Counted from the stretch's first letter, positions 8,148-16,560 are shown. The stretch is 40,623 bases of DNA from Isoptericola sp. (GCA_031180595.1 JAPSLQ010000009.1:1-40623), one strand, 5' to 3'. The notes: a model not told the origin generated them from the sequence alone. Numbers and translations: made by a program.

Positions 8148-8573
8148 GTGACCGTGCCGACCCCCGGGTCCCACCCCGGCGGCGACGTGGACTGGGAGGC
8201 GCTGCGCGCCGCCGCGCGCGACGTCGTGACGCGCGCCTACGTGCCGTACTCGAAGTTCCCGGTCGGCGCCGCCGCCCTGGTCGACGACGGCCGCGTCGTC
8301 GTCGGCTGCAACGTCGAGAACGCGGCCTACGGCGTCACGCTGTGCGCCGAGTGCTCCCTCGTGTCCGCGCTCGTCGTGGGCGGTGGTGGGCGGCTCGTGG
8401 CGTTCACGTGCGTCGACCGCAACGGCGACGTCCTGATGCCGTGCGGCCGGTGCCGCCAGCTGCTGTGGGAGCACGGCGGCCCGGAGCTGCAGGTCGAGAC
8501 GGTGCGCGGCGTCGTCCCCATGACGGCCGTGCTGCCCGACGCGTTCGACGTCCACGACCTGGAGACCCGATGA
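8148..8573 (+). CDS. cdd: cytidine deaminase
   Basis: Converts cytidine and deoxycytidine to uridine and deoxyuridine. The 141-residue protein is the short homotetrameric type with Cys-only zinc binding. The zinc ligands are Cys66 in LCAEC and Cys99 and Cys102 in PCGRCRQ; Glu68 is the catalytic acid/base. CNVENAAYG (about residues 54-62) is the substrate-binding motif. Three in-frame GTGs (8142, 8148, 8154) are available. I chose 8148 because AAGGAG (8137-8142) is then 5 nt upstream, and the one at 8142 would overlap that site. The stop overlaps the deoA start (ATGA). Confidence 0.95.
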   Translation: MTVPTPGSHPGGDVDWEALRAAARDVVTRAYVPYSKFPVGAAALVDDGRVVVGCNVENAAYGVTLCAECSLVSALVVGGGGRLVAFTCVDRNGDVLMPCGRCRQLLWEHGGPELQVETVRGVVPMTAVLPDAFDVHDLETR

Positions 8574-9880
8574 CCGCCACGCCCGTCGCCGAGCCGTTCG
8601 ACGCCGTCGACGTCATCCGCACCAAGCGCGACCGGCACCGGCTCTCGGACGCCCAGATCGACTGGGTCGTCGACGCCTACACGCGCGGCGTCGTGGCGGA
8701 GGAGCAGATGTCGGCGCTCGCCATGGCGATCCTGCTCAACGGGATGAGCCGGGGCGAGATCTCGCGCTGGACGGGGGCCATGATCGCCTCCGGCGAGCGC
8801 ATGGACTTCTCCGGGCTGTCGCGGCCCACGGCGGACAAGCACTCGACCGGCGGGGTGGGCGACAAGATCACGCTCCCGCTCGCGCCCCTCGTCGCGACGT
8901 TCGGCGTGGCGGTCCCGCAGCTGTCCGGACGCGGGCTCGGCCACACGGGCGGCACGCTGGACAAGCTCGAGTCGGTCCCCGGGTGGCGGGCCGCGCTGAG
9001 CAACGCCGAGCTCATGGCCCAGCTCGACGACGTCGGGGCGGTCGTCTGCGCGGCGGGCGCCGGCCTGGCGCCCGCGGACAAGAAGCTCTACGCGCTGCGC
9101 GACGTGACCGGCACGGTCGAGGCGATCCCGCTCATCGCCAGCTCGATCATGAGCAAGAAGATCGCCGAGGGGACGGGGGCGCTCGTGCTCGACGTCAAGG
9201 TCGGCTCCGGGGCGTTCATGAAGGACCTCGACCAGGCGCGCGAGCTCGCCCGCACCATGGTCGACCTGGGCACCGACGCGGGCGTGCGCACGGTCGCGCT
9301 GCTCACCGACATGCAGGTGCCGCTCGGGCGCACCGCGGGCAACGCGCTCGAGGTGCGCGAGTCGGTCGAGGTGCTCGCCGGCGGTGGGCCGAGCGACGTC
9401 GTCGACCTCACGGTCGCGCTCGCCGTCGAGATGCTCGCGGCCGCGGACCGTCCCGTGGCGGAGGACGAGGTCCGCCACGCGCTCGCCGACGGCCGGGCCA
9501 TGGACACGTGGCGGCGGATGATCGCCGCCCAGGGTGGCGACCCCGACGCCGAGCTGCCCGTCGCGCGCGAGACCGAGCGAGTCGTCGCGGACCGGACCGG
9601 AGTCCTCACCGGGCTCGACGCGTACGCGGTGGGCGTGGCGGCGTGGCGCCTGGGCGCGGGCCGTACCCGCCGCGAGGACCCCGTGCAGGCGGGCGCAGGC
9701 GTGGAGATCCACGCGAAGCCCGGCGACCAGGTCGTGGCGGGGCAGACGCTGCTCACCCTGCACACGGACACCCCGGAGCGGTTCGCCCGTGCCCGGGAGG
9801 CCCTCGAGGGCGGCCTGCGCGTCGAGCCCGCCGGCACCGAGGTGCCCGCCCGGCCGCTGGTCCTCGACCGGATCGCCTAG
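8570..9880 (+). CDS. deoA: thymidine/pyrimidine-nucleoside phosphorylase
   Basis: Phosphorolysis of thymidine (and probably deoxyuridine or uridine) to base plus (deoxy)ribose 1-phosphate; 436 residues. The hallmark KHSTGGVGDKI sits at residues 90-100, with LSGRGLGHTGGTLDKLE following, SSIMSKKIAEG in the phosphate/nucleoside site and a DVKVGSGAFM segment. The C-terminal domain has the HAKPGD-V-G pattern shared with lipoyl-like folds. It follows cdd by a 4-nt overlap, so deaminated pyrimidine nucleosides pass straight to the next enzyme. Confidence 0.95.
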   Translation: MTATPVAEPFDAVDVIRTKRDRHRLSDAQIDWVVDAYTRGVVAEEQMSALAMAILLNGMSRGEISRWTGAMIASGERMDFSGLSRPTADKHSTGGVGDKITLPLAPLVATFGVAVPQLSGRGLGHTGGTLDKLESVPGWRAALSNAELMAQLDDVGAVVCAAGAGLAPADKKLYALRDVTGTVEAIPLIASSIMSKKIAEGTGALVLDVKVGSGAFMKDLDQARELARTMVDLGTDAGVRTVALLTDMQVPLGRTAGNALEVRESVEVLAGGGPSDVVDLTVALAVEMLAAADRPVAEDEVRHALADGRAMDTWRRMIAAQGGDPDAELPVARETERVVADRTGVLTGLDAYAVGVAAWRLGAGRTRREDPVQAGAGVEIHAKPGDQVVAGQTLLTLHTDTPERFARAREALEGGLRVEPAGTEVPARPLVLDRIA

Positions 9881-10729
9881 GTGGCGCTGCGCCTCACCGA
9901 CGTGCTCGGCGCCGTCGGCGCGTTCGCGGGTCGCGTGCCGCCGGAGCCGCCCGCCGGCCGGTTCGCCCGCCCGCCGGTGCCCGCCGACGTCGCGGCGGCG
10001 CTCGCAGGCCTCCCGCGGTCCCTGCGTGGGCGCGTGCTGGACCCGCTCGCGCGGGCCGAGCGGGCACCGGCCGTCGGCCGGCCCCGTGCCCTGCGGCTGC
10101 CCGCCGCCGGCGCCGCGGCCCCGGCCGCCCGGCAGGTCGACGAGTCCACGTGCGGCTCGGCCGTGCTCGCGATGCTGCTGCTCGCGGGCGACCCCCGTCG
10201 CGCGCTCGAGCTGGCCCGGTGGCCCGGTGGCCCGACAGCCGGGTTCGCCGCGCTCCAGCGGAGCCTGAAGGAGCGCACGAACCGCGGCCCGCTGGGCCTG
10301 CGCACGTGGCCCGACGCGCTCGGCACCCCGCCGTGGGGCGCGGCGCGGGTCGCCCGCTACGGGCCCGTGCGGTACGCCCACCGGGTGGTGGGCGGCCGGC
10401 GCGCGCCCGCGGTGCTGGCCGCCGCGCTCGCCTCGGCACGCGCGGGCGTGCCCGTCCCGCTGTTCAGCGGCGGGGACCTCGGGGGCGGCGCGGCCGCCGC
10501 GGTGCCGCGGCACGTCGTGCTGCTGACGTCCGCGGGCGACGGGACCGCACGGCTGTACGAGCCGTCGTCGGGCAGGCTGCACGCGGTGCCCGAGCGGGCC
10601 CTGCTCGGCCGCGGGGATGAGGCTGCCGCGGAGCGCGCGGCGCTCACGGCCGCGCTCGGCGGCTGGCCGCACGTCGTGTGGGCGCTGCTTCCGCGGGACG
10701 CGAACGGCGGGCGACGCCCCCTGGCGTGA
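9881..10729 (+). CDS. uncharacterised papain-fold (peptidase C39-like) protein
   Basis: I do not recognise a characterised homologue. The 282-residue protein starts with GTG immediately after the deoA TAG, so it is probably in the same operon. No signal peptide or membrane helix is visible, so it should be cytoplasmic. QVDESTCGSAVLAMLLLAG (from Gln85) places a Gln six residues before Cys91, the spacing of the oxyanion Gln and nucleophile in papain-like enzymes. PRHVVLL (His211) and LYEPSSG (Glu227) match the His and the DP-x-x-G-like acid segment of the Peptidase_C39_2 family, with Glu in place of Asp. The first 80 residues are Ala/Pro/Arg-rich and unlike a known domain. Cysteine peptidase, amidase or transglutaminase-like activity are all possible; an inactive scaffold cannot be excluded. 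Confidence 0.75.
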   Translation: MALRLTDVLGAVGAFAGRVPPEPPAGRFARPPVPADVAAALAGLPRSLRGRVLDPLARAERAPAVGRPRALRLPAAGAAAPAARQVDESTCGSAVLAMLLLAGDPRRALELARWPGGPTAGFAALQRSLKERTNRGPLGLRTWPDALGTPPWGAARVARYGPVRYAHRVVGGRRAPAVLAAALASARAGVPVPLFSGGDLGGGAAAAVPRHVVLLTSAGDGTARLYEPSSGRLHAVPERALLGRGDEAAAERAALTAALGGWPHVVWALLPRDANGGRRPLA

Positions 10730-10789
10730 CGGGCCGTGCCGGGCCACGATGGGAACGCCCTGACCTCGAACGAACGAAGGGAGCCCGCG

Positions 10790-11026
10790 ATGAGCACCGT
10801 CCCGGACGACGCCTGGCGTGACGCAGGTCTGGAGGGCGTGGAGGACACGACGAGCCTGGTCGAGGAGGTCGCCTCGCCGGAGGACGTGCCCGAGGAGACC
10901 GAGGAGTACCGTCCCCGGACCTCGCGTCCGGACCTCGACGGGGAGGCCAACGAGGCCGACGTCGTGGAGCAGTCCCAGGTGGTGCCCGAGCTCGGGGAGG
11001 ACCCGGAGGACCCCGGTTACGAGTGA
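10790..11026 (+). CDS. small acidic protein of unknown function
   Basis: 78 residues, very rich in Glu and Asp, with no hydrophobic segment, so probably soluble and disordered. It starts [13 protein letters not shown] and has a central [17 protein letters not shown] stretch. ATG 10790 is chosen over the in-frame start at 10736 because AAGGGAG (10777-10783) is 6 nt upstream. It lies between the C39-like gene and add, same strand, separated from add by 19 nt that carry add's own -10. Function unknown. Confidence 0.7.
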   Translation: MSTVPDDAWRDAGLEGVEDTTSLVEEVASPEDVPEETEEYRPRTSRPDLDGEANEADVVEQSQVVPELGEDPEDPGYE

Positions 11027-11032
11027 CGCCGG

Positions 11033-11038
11033 TAGGTT
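11033..11038 (+). promoter_or_regulatory. putative -10 of add (leaderless)
   Basis: TAGGTT, then 7 nt, then ATG 11046. No ribosome site is present in the 7 nt, consistent with a leaderless mRNA. Confidence 0.55.
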
Positions 11039-11045
11039 GTGGCCC

Positions 11046-12143
11046 ATGACCCAAGCCCTCGTGGACATCATCCCGTCCCTGCCCAAGGTCGTGCTGCACG
11101 ACCACCTCGACGGCGGGCTGCGCCCGCAGACGGTGCTCGAGCTGGCCGACGAGGTGGGCCACGAGCTCCCGGCCCACGACGCCGACGCCCTCGGGACGTG
11201 GTTCCGCGAGTCGGCCGACTCGGGCTCGCTCGTGCGCTACCTCGAGACGTTCGACCACACGATCGCCGTCATGCAGACGCCCGAGGCGCTCGCCCGCGTC
11301 GCCCGCGAGGCCGTGCTCGACCTCGCGGCCGACGGCGTCGTCTACGCCGAGCAGCGCTGGGCACCGGAGCAGCACCTGCGGCGCGGCCTGACGCTCGCCG
11401 ACACCGTCGAGGCCGTGCAGGCGGGCATCGACGAGGGCGTGCGGGAGGCCGCCGCCCGCGGCCAGATCATCCGGGTCGGCCAGCTCGTCACGGCCATGCG
11501 GCACACCGACCGCTGGCAGGAGGTCGCCGAGCTCGCGGTCGCCTACCGCGACGCCGGCGTCGTCGGCTTCGACATCGCCGGGCCGGAGGACGGCTTCCCG
11601 CCGTCCCGGCACGCCGAGGTGTGGCAGTTCCTCGCCGAGCACAACCTGCCCGTCACGATCCACGCCGGCGAGGCGGCGGGCCTCGACTCGATCTCCCAGG
11701 CGGTCCACCTGGGCAGGGCTGACCGGCTCGGGCACGGTGTGCGCATCGTCGAGGACATCACCTTCTCCGAGGGTGACCGTCAGGCCGAGCTGGGGCTGCT
11801 GGCGCACTGGGTGCGCGACCACCAGATCCCGCTCGAGGTGTGCCCGGTGTCGAACCTGCAGACCGCCGCGGCCGGCGCGTCGATCGCCGACCACCCGATC
11901 ACGCGGCTCAAGGAGCTCGACTTCGCGGTCACGCTCAACACGGACAACCGCCTGATGTCGCGCACGTCGATGTCGCACGAGATGCGGCTCCTGGTCACCG
12001 AGGCCGGCTGGACGATCGACGACCTCGCCGACGTGACCCTCACCGCCGCGTGGAGCGCCTTCATCCACCACGACGAGCGCCGCGCGCTGGTCGACGACGT
12101 CATCCTCCCGGCCTACCAGAAGATCGAGGGGGCGCAGGTATGA
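11046..12143 (+). CDS. add: adenosine deaminase
   Basis: Deaminates adenosine and deoxyadenosine to inosine and deoxyinosine, which PunA can then cleave. 365 residues. Zinc ligands His18 and His20 lie in LHDHLDG; further active-site motifs are TIHAGEA (zinc His plus catalytic Glu), CPVSNLQT and LNTDNRLMS (metal and catalytic Asp; the Asn after the Asp is usual in actinobacterial members as I recall). The start is set by the TAGGTT hexamer 7 nt upstream. It overlaps deoC by 4 nt (ATGA), making an add-deoC unit. Confidence 0.94.
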   Translation: MTQALVDIIPSLPKVVLHDHLDGGLRPQTVLELADEVGHELPAHDADALGTWFRESADSGSLVRYLETFDHTIAVMQTPEALARVAREAVLDLAADGVVYAEQRWAPEQHLRRGLTLADTVEAVQAGIDEGVREAAARGQIIRVGQLVTAMRHTDRWQEVAELAVAYRDAGVVGFDIAGPEDGFPPSRHAEVWQFLAEHNLPVTIHAGEAAGLDSISQAVHLGRADRLGHGVRIVEDITFSEGDRQAELGLLAHWVRDHQIPLEVCPVSNLQTAAAGASIADHPITRLKELDFAVTLNTDNRLMSRTSMSHEMRLLVTEAGWTIDDLADVTLTAAWSAFIHHDERRALVDDVILPAYQKIEGAQV

Positions 12144-12856
12144 GCGCCGTCCTGCCCACCGACGCGGCCGCGCTCGCGCGCTTCGTGGACCACACCCTGC
12201 TCAAGCCCGAGGCGACGGCTGCGGACGTCTCGGCGCTCGTGGCGGAGGGGGTCGACCTCGGCGTGTTCTCGGTGTGCGTCTCGCCGACGTTCGTCGCGCA
12301 CGCGGTGGCCGAGGCCCGCGGCCGGCTCGCCGTCGCCACGGTCTGCGGCTTCCCCTCCGGGAAGCACGTGAGCGAGGTCAAGGCGGCCGAGGCCGCCCGC
12401 TCGGTCGCCGACGGCGCCGACGAGGTCGACATGGTCATCGACGTGGGCGCCGCGAGGGCGGGCGACGTCGCGGCCGTCGAGGCCGACGTCGCCGCGGTGC
12501 GGGCCGCCGTGCCCGCGGGCAAGGTCCTCAAGGTCATCATCGAGTCGGCCGCGCTGTCCGACGAGGAGATCGTGGCCGTGTGCCGGGCCGCGGAGTCCGC
12601 GGGCGCCGACTTCGTCAAGACGTCGACGGGGTTCCACCCCGCCGGCGGTGCGTCGGTCCACGCCGTGCGCCTCATGGCGCGGACGGTGGGTGGGCGCCTC
12701 GGGATCAAGGCCTCGGGCGGCGTCCGCACGCTGCACGACGCCCTGGCGATGATCGAGGCGGGTGCCACGCGCCTCGGCCTCTCCGGCACGGCGGCCGTGG
12801 TGGCGGGGTTCGACGGCGGGGCCGCCGCCCCGGCGCCTGACCAGGGCTCGTACTGA
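12140..12856 (+). CDS. deoC: deoxyribose-phosphate aldolase
   Basis: Splits 2-deoxyribose 5-phosphate into glyceraldehyde 3-phosphate and acetaldehyde, feeding nucleoside sugar into central metabolism. 238 residues, class I aldolase. Lys160 in FVKTSTGF is the Schiff-base lysine; Lys190 in KASGGVR and Asp97 in EVDMVIDVG are the proton-relay residues, matching the E. coli enzyme's Lys167, Lys201 and Asp102. The short C-terminal tail ends [12 protein letters not shown]; in the family the final Tyr acts in catalysis, and a terminal Tyr is present here. Translationally coupled to add. Confidence 0.95.
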   Translation: MSAVLPTDAAALARFVDHTLLKPEATAADVSALVAEGVDLGVFSVCVSPTFVAHAVAEARGRLAVATVCGFPSGKHVSEVKAAEAARSVADGADEVDMVIDVGAARAGDVAAVEADVAAVRAAVPAGKVLKVIIESAALSDEEIVAVCRAAESAGADFVKTSTGFHPAGGASVHAVRLMARTVGGRLGIKASGGVRTLHDALAMIEAGATRLGLSGTAAVVAGFDGGAAAPAPDQGSY

Positions 12857-12867
12857 CCCGCGCGCGC

Positions 12868-12873
12868 TAGGGT
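12868..12873 (+). promoter_or_regulatory. putative -10 of the ABC export pair (leaderless)
   Basis: TAGGGT, then 7 nt, then GTG 12881. Confidence 0.5.
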
Positions 12874-12880
12874 CGATGGC

Positions 12881-13558
12881 GTGACCAGCGACGACACGTC
12901 CGTCATGCCGCCCGGGGACGTCCTCGTCGACGTCGAGGCCGCCACCCGCACCCACGGCACCGTCCAGGTCCTCGCCCCCACGTCGCTGCGCGTCCGGGCC
13001 GGGGAGGCGGTGGCCGTCGTCGGGCCCAACGGCAGCGGCAAGTCGACCCTGCTGCGGCTCGTGGCCGGCGTCGACGAGCCGACGTCGGGCACCGTCCGCA
13101 CGCTGGGCCTGCCGGCGGGCGAGGCGCGGCAGCGGCGTCGCGAGGACCTCGCGCTGCTGCTCGGTGGCCTGCCCACCTACCAGGACCTCACCGTCGCGGA
13201 GCACCTGCGGCTGGTGTCGGTCGCGTGGGCGGGTCGGCACCCCGGGCCGTCCGTCGACGAGGCGCTGGCCGCCGCCGAGCTCACCCGCGTCCGCGACCAG
13301 TTCCCGGGCGAGCTGTCCTCGGGCGAGAGCCAGATGTTCGCGCTGGCCACGACGCTCTACCGGCCGGCCCGCCTCGTCGTCCTCGACGAGCCCGAGCAAC
13401 GGCTCGACGCCCGCTGGCGCGCGGTCGCGCGCCGGCTCGTGCGGCGGGCTCTCGACCAGGGCCGGGCGCTCGTCGTCGCCACGCACGACGCCGAGCTGCG
13501 GGCCGAGCTCGCCGCCCGCGGCCAGGTCGTGGAGCTCGCAGCGCCGGGGGAGCGGTGA
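12881..13558 (+). CDS. ABC transporter ATP-binding protein
   Basis: Single-domain ABC ATPase, 225 residues, with Walker A GPNGSGKST (about residues 48-56), signature LSSGESQMF (LSSGE in place of LSGGQ), Walker B RLVVLDEPEQRLD and H-loop VVATHD. The substitution of Glu-Gln for the usual Thr-Ala after DEP is a little unusual. It overlaps the next gene by 4 nt (GTGA), and that gene encodes a large polytopic protein, so the two very likely form one transporter. The compact single ATPase and the absence of a binding protein suggest export. The substrate is unknown. Confidence 0.88.
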   Translation: MTSDDTSVMPPGDVLVDVEAATRTHGTVQVLAPTSLRVRAGEAVAVVGPNGSGKSTLLRLVAGVDEPTSGTVRTLGLPAGEARQRRREDLALLLGGLPTYQDLTVAEHLRLVSVAWAGRHPGPSVDEALAAAELTRVRDQFPGELSSGESQMFALATTLYRPARLVVLDEPEQRLDARWRAVARRLVRRALDQGRALVVATHDAELRAELAARGQVVELAAPGER

Positions 13559-15213
13559 GCGTGCCGGGTGCGGCAGCCGAGCGGGCCGACGACGTCGCGC
13601 TCGTGATGCCGTACGCCCGGTGGCGACGCTGGGTGCGTGCACTGCGGGCCCGGGCGGCGCTCGTCCGCGCGGCCGAGGAGGGCAGGGACCGGGGCGACCG
13701 GGTCTACCTGGCGTACGGCGTCGTGCTGCTCGCGCTCATGTACGGGCCGATGCTCTGGATCGTGCTGGCCCAGGCGGGTGCGCCGCTCGGGGCCGGGGAC
13801 CTGGTCGTCACCGGCGCGGACGTCGTGGCTGGCGGGCGCGACGGGCTGCTGGCCGTGGGGCTGGCGAGCCTGGGTGCCGCGAGCGTGCTGGGCGTCCTCG
13901 CCGCCCGGGCGGGCGGACCGCTGTGGACGACCCCGCACGAGGTGGCGTTCGCGATGAGCGGCCAGTTCCCGGCGCGGGCCGTGCTGCTGCGGCGCGGCGC
14001 GCTCCTCGTGGCGGGTGCAGCGGGGCTCGGTGCGTTCGTCGGGTCGGCGCTCGCGGCCGGCGCCCTGGACGCCGACGCGGCGGGCGGGACCGCGGCGGAC
14101 GTGGCCGCCTGGGGGGTGGTCGCGGCGCTCGCGGCCCAGGTGGCGCTCGCCGTCGGTGTCGCGGCGCAGGGCACGCGCACGCGGGCCGCGGCGCGCGTCG
14201 TCGCCGCCGCGCTCCTCGCGGTCGGGGCGCTCGCGGTCGCCGGATGGCTGACGGTGGAGCGGGCGGGGCAGGGGAGCGGCGTCACGTGCGTCGGCGGCGA
14301 CGACGTCGCACCGGCGCTGTGCCCCGTCACGGCGGGCCCGGGCACCGCGGTGCTGGTGGCCCTGCTCGTGGTCGCGGCGGCGTGCGTCGTGCTGGTCCTG
14401 CGCGTCCTGCCGGACCGGGTCGACCTCGACGCGACGGCCGCGGCCCACCGGCGCACGACCCTCACCACGCAGGCGCTGACCGCGGGTGACGCGTCCGGGG
14501 TGCGCGGCGTCCTGGGCCCCGAGCGGCTCGCGCGCCGGGGCGCCACGTTCCCCGCGGCCGTGCTGCGGCGCGCGCCCCTCGCCGCGCGCGACCTGCTCGG
14601 CCTCACCCGGCGCCCGGTACCGCTGCTCGCGTCGGTCGCGAGCGGCGTGGTCGGCGGGCTCCTCGTGGCGGTGGGCGTCTCCGGCACGGTCGTCGCCGGC
14701 GTCGCGACCGTCGCGGGGGCCGCGCTGCTGTACGCGGCGAGCGCGGTGTGGGCCGGGGGGCTGCGCGACCTCGCGGTCCAGCCCGTGCCCGGCGGGCTGC
14801 TGCCCGGGTCGCTCGCCCGCGTCGTCGCGGGCCACGCCGTCGTGCCCGCCGCGGTCGGCGCCGCGGTCGTGGCCACCGTGGCGGCCGTCGCCCTCGGGAC
14901 CGGCCTGGTGGCAACCGGCCCCGGCGCCGGGCGAGCCGTGGTCGGGCTCGCGGTCCTGGTGACCCTCGCGCTCGGGGCCCGGGCATGGGTCGCCGGCGAC
15001 ACGACGGCCCCGGTCGAGCTCTTCACACCGGTCGCCGGGCCGACCGGTGACATGTCCCTGCTGGTCGTGGCCGCCTGGTACGTCCGGGGCTGGCTGCTCG
15101 TCGTCGGGGCCGCGTGGGTGCTGCTCCGGTTCGGCACGGGCGCCGTGCTCCCGCTGGTCCTCCTCGCGGGCCTGCTCGTGCGGGCGGCCGTGCGGCGCCT
15201 CCGGAGCGCCTGA
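13555..15213 (+). CDS. large integral membrane protein, partner of the ABC ATPase
   Basis: 552 residues, about 30% Ala and 15% Val, with roughly a dozen hydrophobic helices, for example YLAYGVVLLALMYGPMLWIV near residue 60 and LLVVAAWYVRGWLLVVGAAW near the C-terminus. No family signature is obvious to me; it resembles actinobacterial proteins annotated as DUF6297, a recollection I cannot confirm here. Two extended polar loops (around residues 230-260 and 295-345) interrupt the helices. The second GTG at 13561 is an alternative start. Adjacent genes give no clear clue to the substrate: deoC upstream, siderophore-interacting protein downstream. Confidence 0.8.
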   Translation: MSVPGAAAERADDVALVMPYARWRRWVRALRARAALVRAAEEGRDRGDRVYLAYGVVLLALMYGPMLWIVLAQAGAPLGAGDLVVTGADVVAGGRDGLLAVGLASLGAASVLGVLAARAGGPLWTTPHEVAFAMSGQFPARAVLLRRGALLVAGAAGLGAFVGSALAAGALDADAAGGTAADVAAWGVVAALAAQVALAVGVAAQGTRTRAAARVVAAALLAVGALAVAGWLTVERAGQGSGVTCVGGDDVAPALCPVTAGPGTAVLVALLVVAAACVVLVLRVLPDRVDLDATAAAHRRTTLTTQALTAGDASGVRGVLGPERLARRGATFPAAVLRRAPLAARDLLGLTRRPVPLLASVASGVVGGLLVAVGVSGTVVAGVATVAGAALLYAASAVWAGGLRDLAVQPVPGGLLPGSLARVVAGHAVVPAAVGAAVVATVAAVALGTGLVATGPGAGRAVVGLAVLVTLALGARAWVAGDTTAPVELFTPVAGPTGDMSLLVVAAWYVRGWLLVVGAAWVLLRFGTGAVLPLVLLAGLLVRAAVRRLRSA

Positions 15214-15238
15214 GGCACCTCCCGCGGCACGGCGAGCC

Positions 15239-15257
15239 GCAGGTTAGGCTTGCCTCA
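15239..15257 (+). promoter_or_regulatory. DtxR/IdeR iron box over the promoter
   Basis: GCAGGTTAGGCTTGCCTCA matches the DtxR/IdeR consensus TTAGGTTAGGCTAACCTAA at 14 of 19 positions by my count, including the core AGGTTAG and CCT. It contains the -10-like TAGGCT (15245-15250), 9 nt before ATG 15260. Iron-loaded regulator bound here would block transcription initiation. Confidence 0.7.
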
Positions 15258-15259
15258 CC

Positions 15260-16069
15260 ATGGCTGAGAGCACCGAGCGTCCCGGCGGACCGCCCCGCAA
15301 GGGCGTGCCGCACACCGCGACCGTGGCGGCCGTGCGCCGCCTGACGCCGCACACCGTGCGCGTCACGCTGCGGGGCGACGAGCTCGCCACGCTCGACCCC
15401 ACGCCGTACACGGACCGTTACGTCAAGCTCGTGCTCGGCGAGCCGGCCGAGCCGGGCGGACGGCCGCCGGTCCGCGCGTACACGGTCCGGGCGGTGCGCG
15501 ACGGCGAGTGGGACGTCGACGTCGTCGTCCACGGCGACGAGGGGCTCGGCGGACCGTGGGCCTCGCGTGTCCGGCCGGGCGATCAGGTGACGTTCCTCGG
15601 CCCCGGGGGCGGCTACGCGCCGGACCCCGAGGCGCCCTGGCACCTGCTCGCGGGCGACGGCTCGGCCCTGCCCGCGATCGCGGCGGCGCTCGCGGCGCTG
15701 CCGGCCGGCGCGGTCGTGCGGGCGTTCGTCGAGGTGGCCGGCGCCGAGGACGAGCAGGCGATCGCGACGGCCGCCGACGCGCGCGTCACGTGGGTGCACC
15801 GCGGCAGCCGCACGCTCGAGGACGCCGTCATGGAGGCGCACGCCGCCGGGGACCTGCCCGACGGCGTCCCGCACGCGTTCCTGCACGGCGAGGCCGAGTG
15901 CGTCCGCGTGCTGCGCCGCTGGGCGCGCGCCGAGCTCGGCGTGCCGCGCGAGCGGCTCTCGGCGTCGGGCTACTGGCGCCGCGGGCGCAGCGACGAGACG
16001 TGGCGCGCCGAGAAGCGCGAGTGGGTCGCGGCCGTCGAGCAGGACGACGCGGCGCTCGCCGCCGTCTGA
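15260..16069 (+). CDS. siderophore-interacting protein (FAD/NAD(P)H-dependent ferric reductase)
   Basis: Releases iron from ferric siderophores by reduction in the cytoplasm (ViuB/SIP family). 269 residues. The FAD-binding motif is RAYTVR (72-77), the nucleotide site GDGSALPAI (132-140), and the C-terminus carries the family signature GYWRRGRSDETW. The preceding iron box supports an iron-starvation role. It is the only siderophore-related gene here, with no uptake system adjacent; the ABC pair upstream has its own promoter and no binding protein. The LOG-like gene follows after 5 nt, so it may be co-transcribed and indirectly iron-controlled. Confidence 0.92.
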   Translation: MAESTERPGGPPRKGVPHTATVAAVRRLTPHTVRVTLRGDELATLDPTPYTDRYVKLVLGEPAEPGGRPPVRAYTVRAVRDGEWDVDVVVHGDEGLGGPWASRVRPGDQVTFLGPGGGYAPDPEAPWHLLAGDGSALPAIAAALAALPAGAVVRAFVEVAGAEDEQAIATAADARVTWVHRGSRTLEDAVMEAHAAGDLPDGVPHAFLHGEAECVRVLRRWARAELGVPRERLSASGYWRRGRSDETWRAEKREWVAAVEQDDAALAAV

Positions 16070-16074
16070 CGCCG

Positions 16075-16554
16075 GTGACGCTCCAGGTGGCGGTCTGCGG
16101 GCCGCGCGAGTGCACGGACGTCGAGCAGGCCCGGGCACGCACCGTCGGTCGCCTCCTCGCCGAGGCCGGGGCCGTGGTCCTCACCGGCGGCGGGGCCGGC
16201 GTGATGGCCGCGGCGAGCGCCGGCGCGCGCGAGGCCGGCGGTCTCGCCGTCGGCGTGCTGCCCGGGGCTCGGACGGAGGCGAACCCCGACCTGTCCGTCG
16301 CGCTCGCCACGCACCTCGGCGAGGCGCGCAACGCGGTGCTCGTCGCCTCGGCCGACGTCGTGGTCGTCGTCGGGGGCTCGTGGGGCACGCTCTCCGAGGT
16401 CGCGCTGGCCCGGCGCCGCGGGACGCCCGTGGTGACGCTCGGCGGCTGGCAGGTGCGCGACGCCGCCGGACGGGAGCTGCCGGACGCCCCGCTCGCCGCG
16501 GCGACGCCCGAGCAGGCCGTCGAGGCGGCGCTCGCGGCCGTGCGCGGGGGCTAG
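16075..16554 (+). CDS. TIGR00725/LOG-like nucleotide-binding Rossmann protein
   Basis: 159 residues with GGGAGVM (38-44) and VGGSWGTLSE (99-108). The latter is a variant of the PGGxGTxxE motif of the LOG family, in which the enzymes cleave nucleoside monophosphates at the N-glycosidic bond (cytokinin-type phosphoribohydrolases). Arg86 precedes a hydrophobic strand as in that family. Given the nucleoside genes on both sides, a role in nucleotide turnover is plausible, but this subfamily is not well characterised. GTG 16075 lies 5 nt after the SIP stop and is probably co-translated. Its TAG stop overlaps that of the opposing mutase gene. Confidence 0.82.
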   Translation: MTLQVAVCGPRECTDVEQARARTVGRLLAEAGAVVLTGGGAGVMAAASAGAREAGGLAVGVLPGARTEANPDLSVALATHLGEARNAVLVASADVVVVVGGSWGTLSEVALARRRGTPVVTLGGWQVRDAAGRELPDAPLAAATPEQAVEAALAAVRGG

Positions 16555-16560
16555 AGCCCC
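16547..16560. terminator. bidirectional hairpin containing both stop codons
   Basis: GGGGCT-AG-AGCCCC forms a 6-bp stem. The sequence CTAG at 16551-16554 gives TAG on both strands, so the two tail-to-tail genes end inside the stem and overlap by 3 nt. There is no T-run. Confidence 0.45.

Noticed and set aside
11931-11951. Loss of an active-site Asp in adenosine deaminase (TDN instead of TDD)
   Set aside because: The first Asp, the zinc and catalytic residue, is present, and the LNTDNRLMS form is, as far as I recall, usual in actinobacterial Add proteins.
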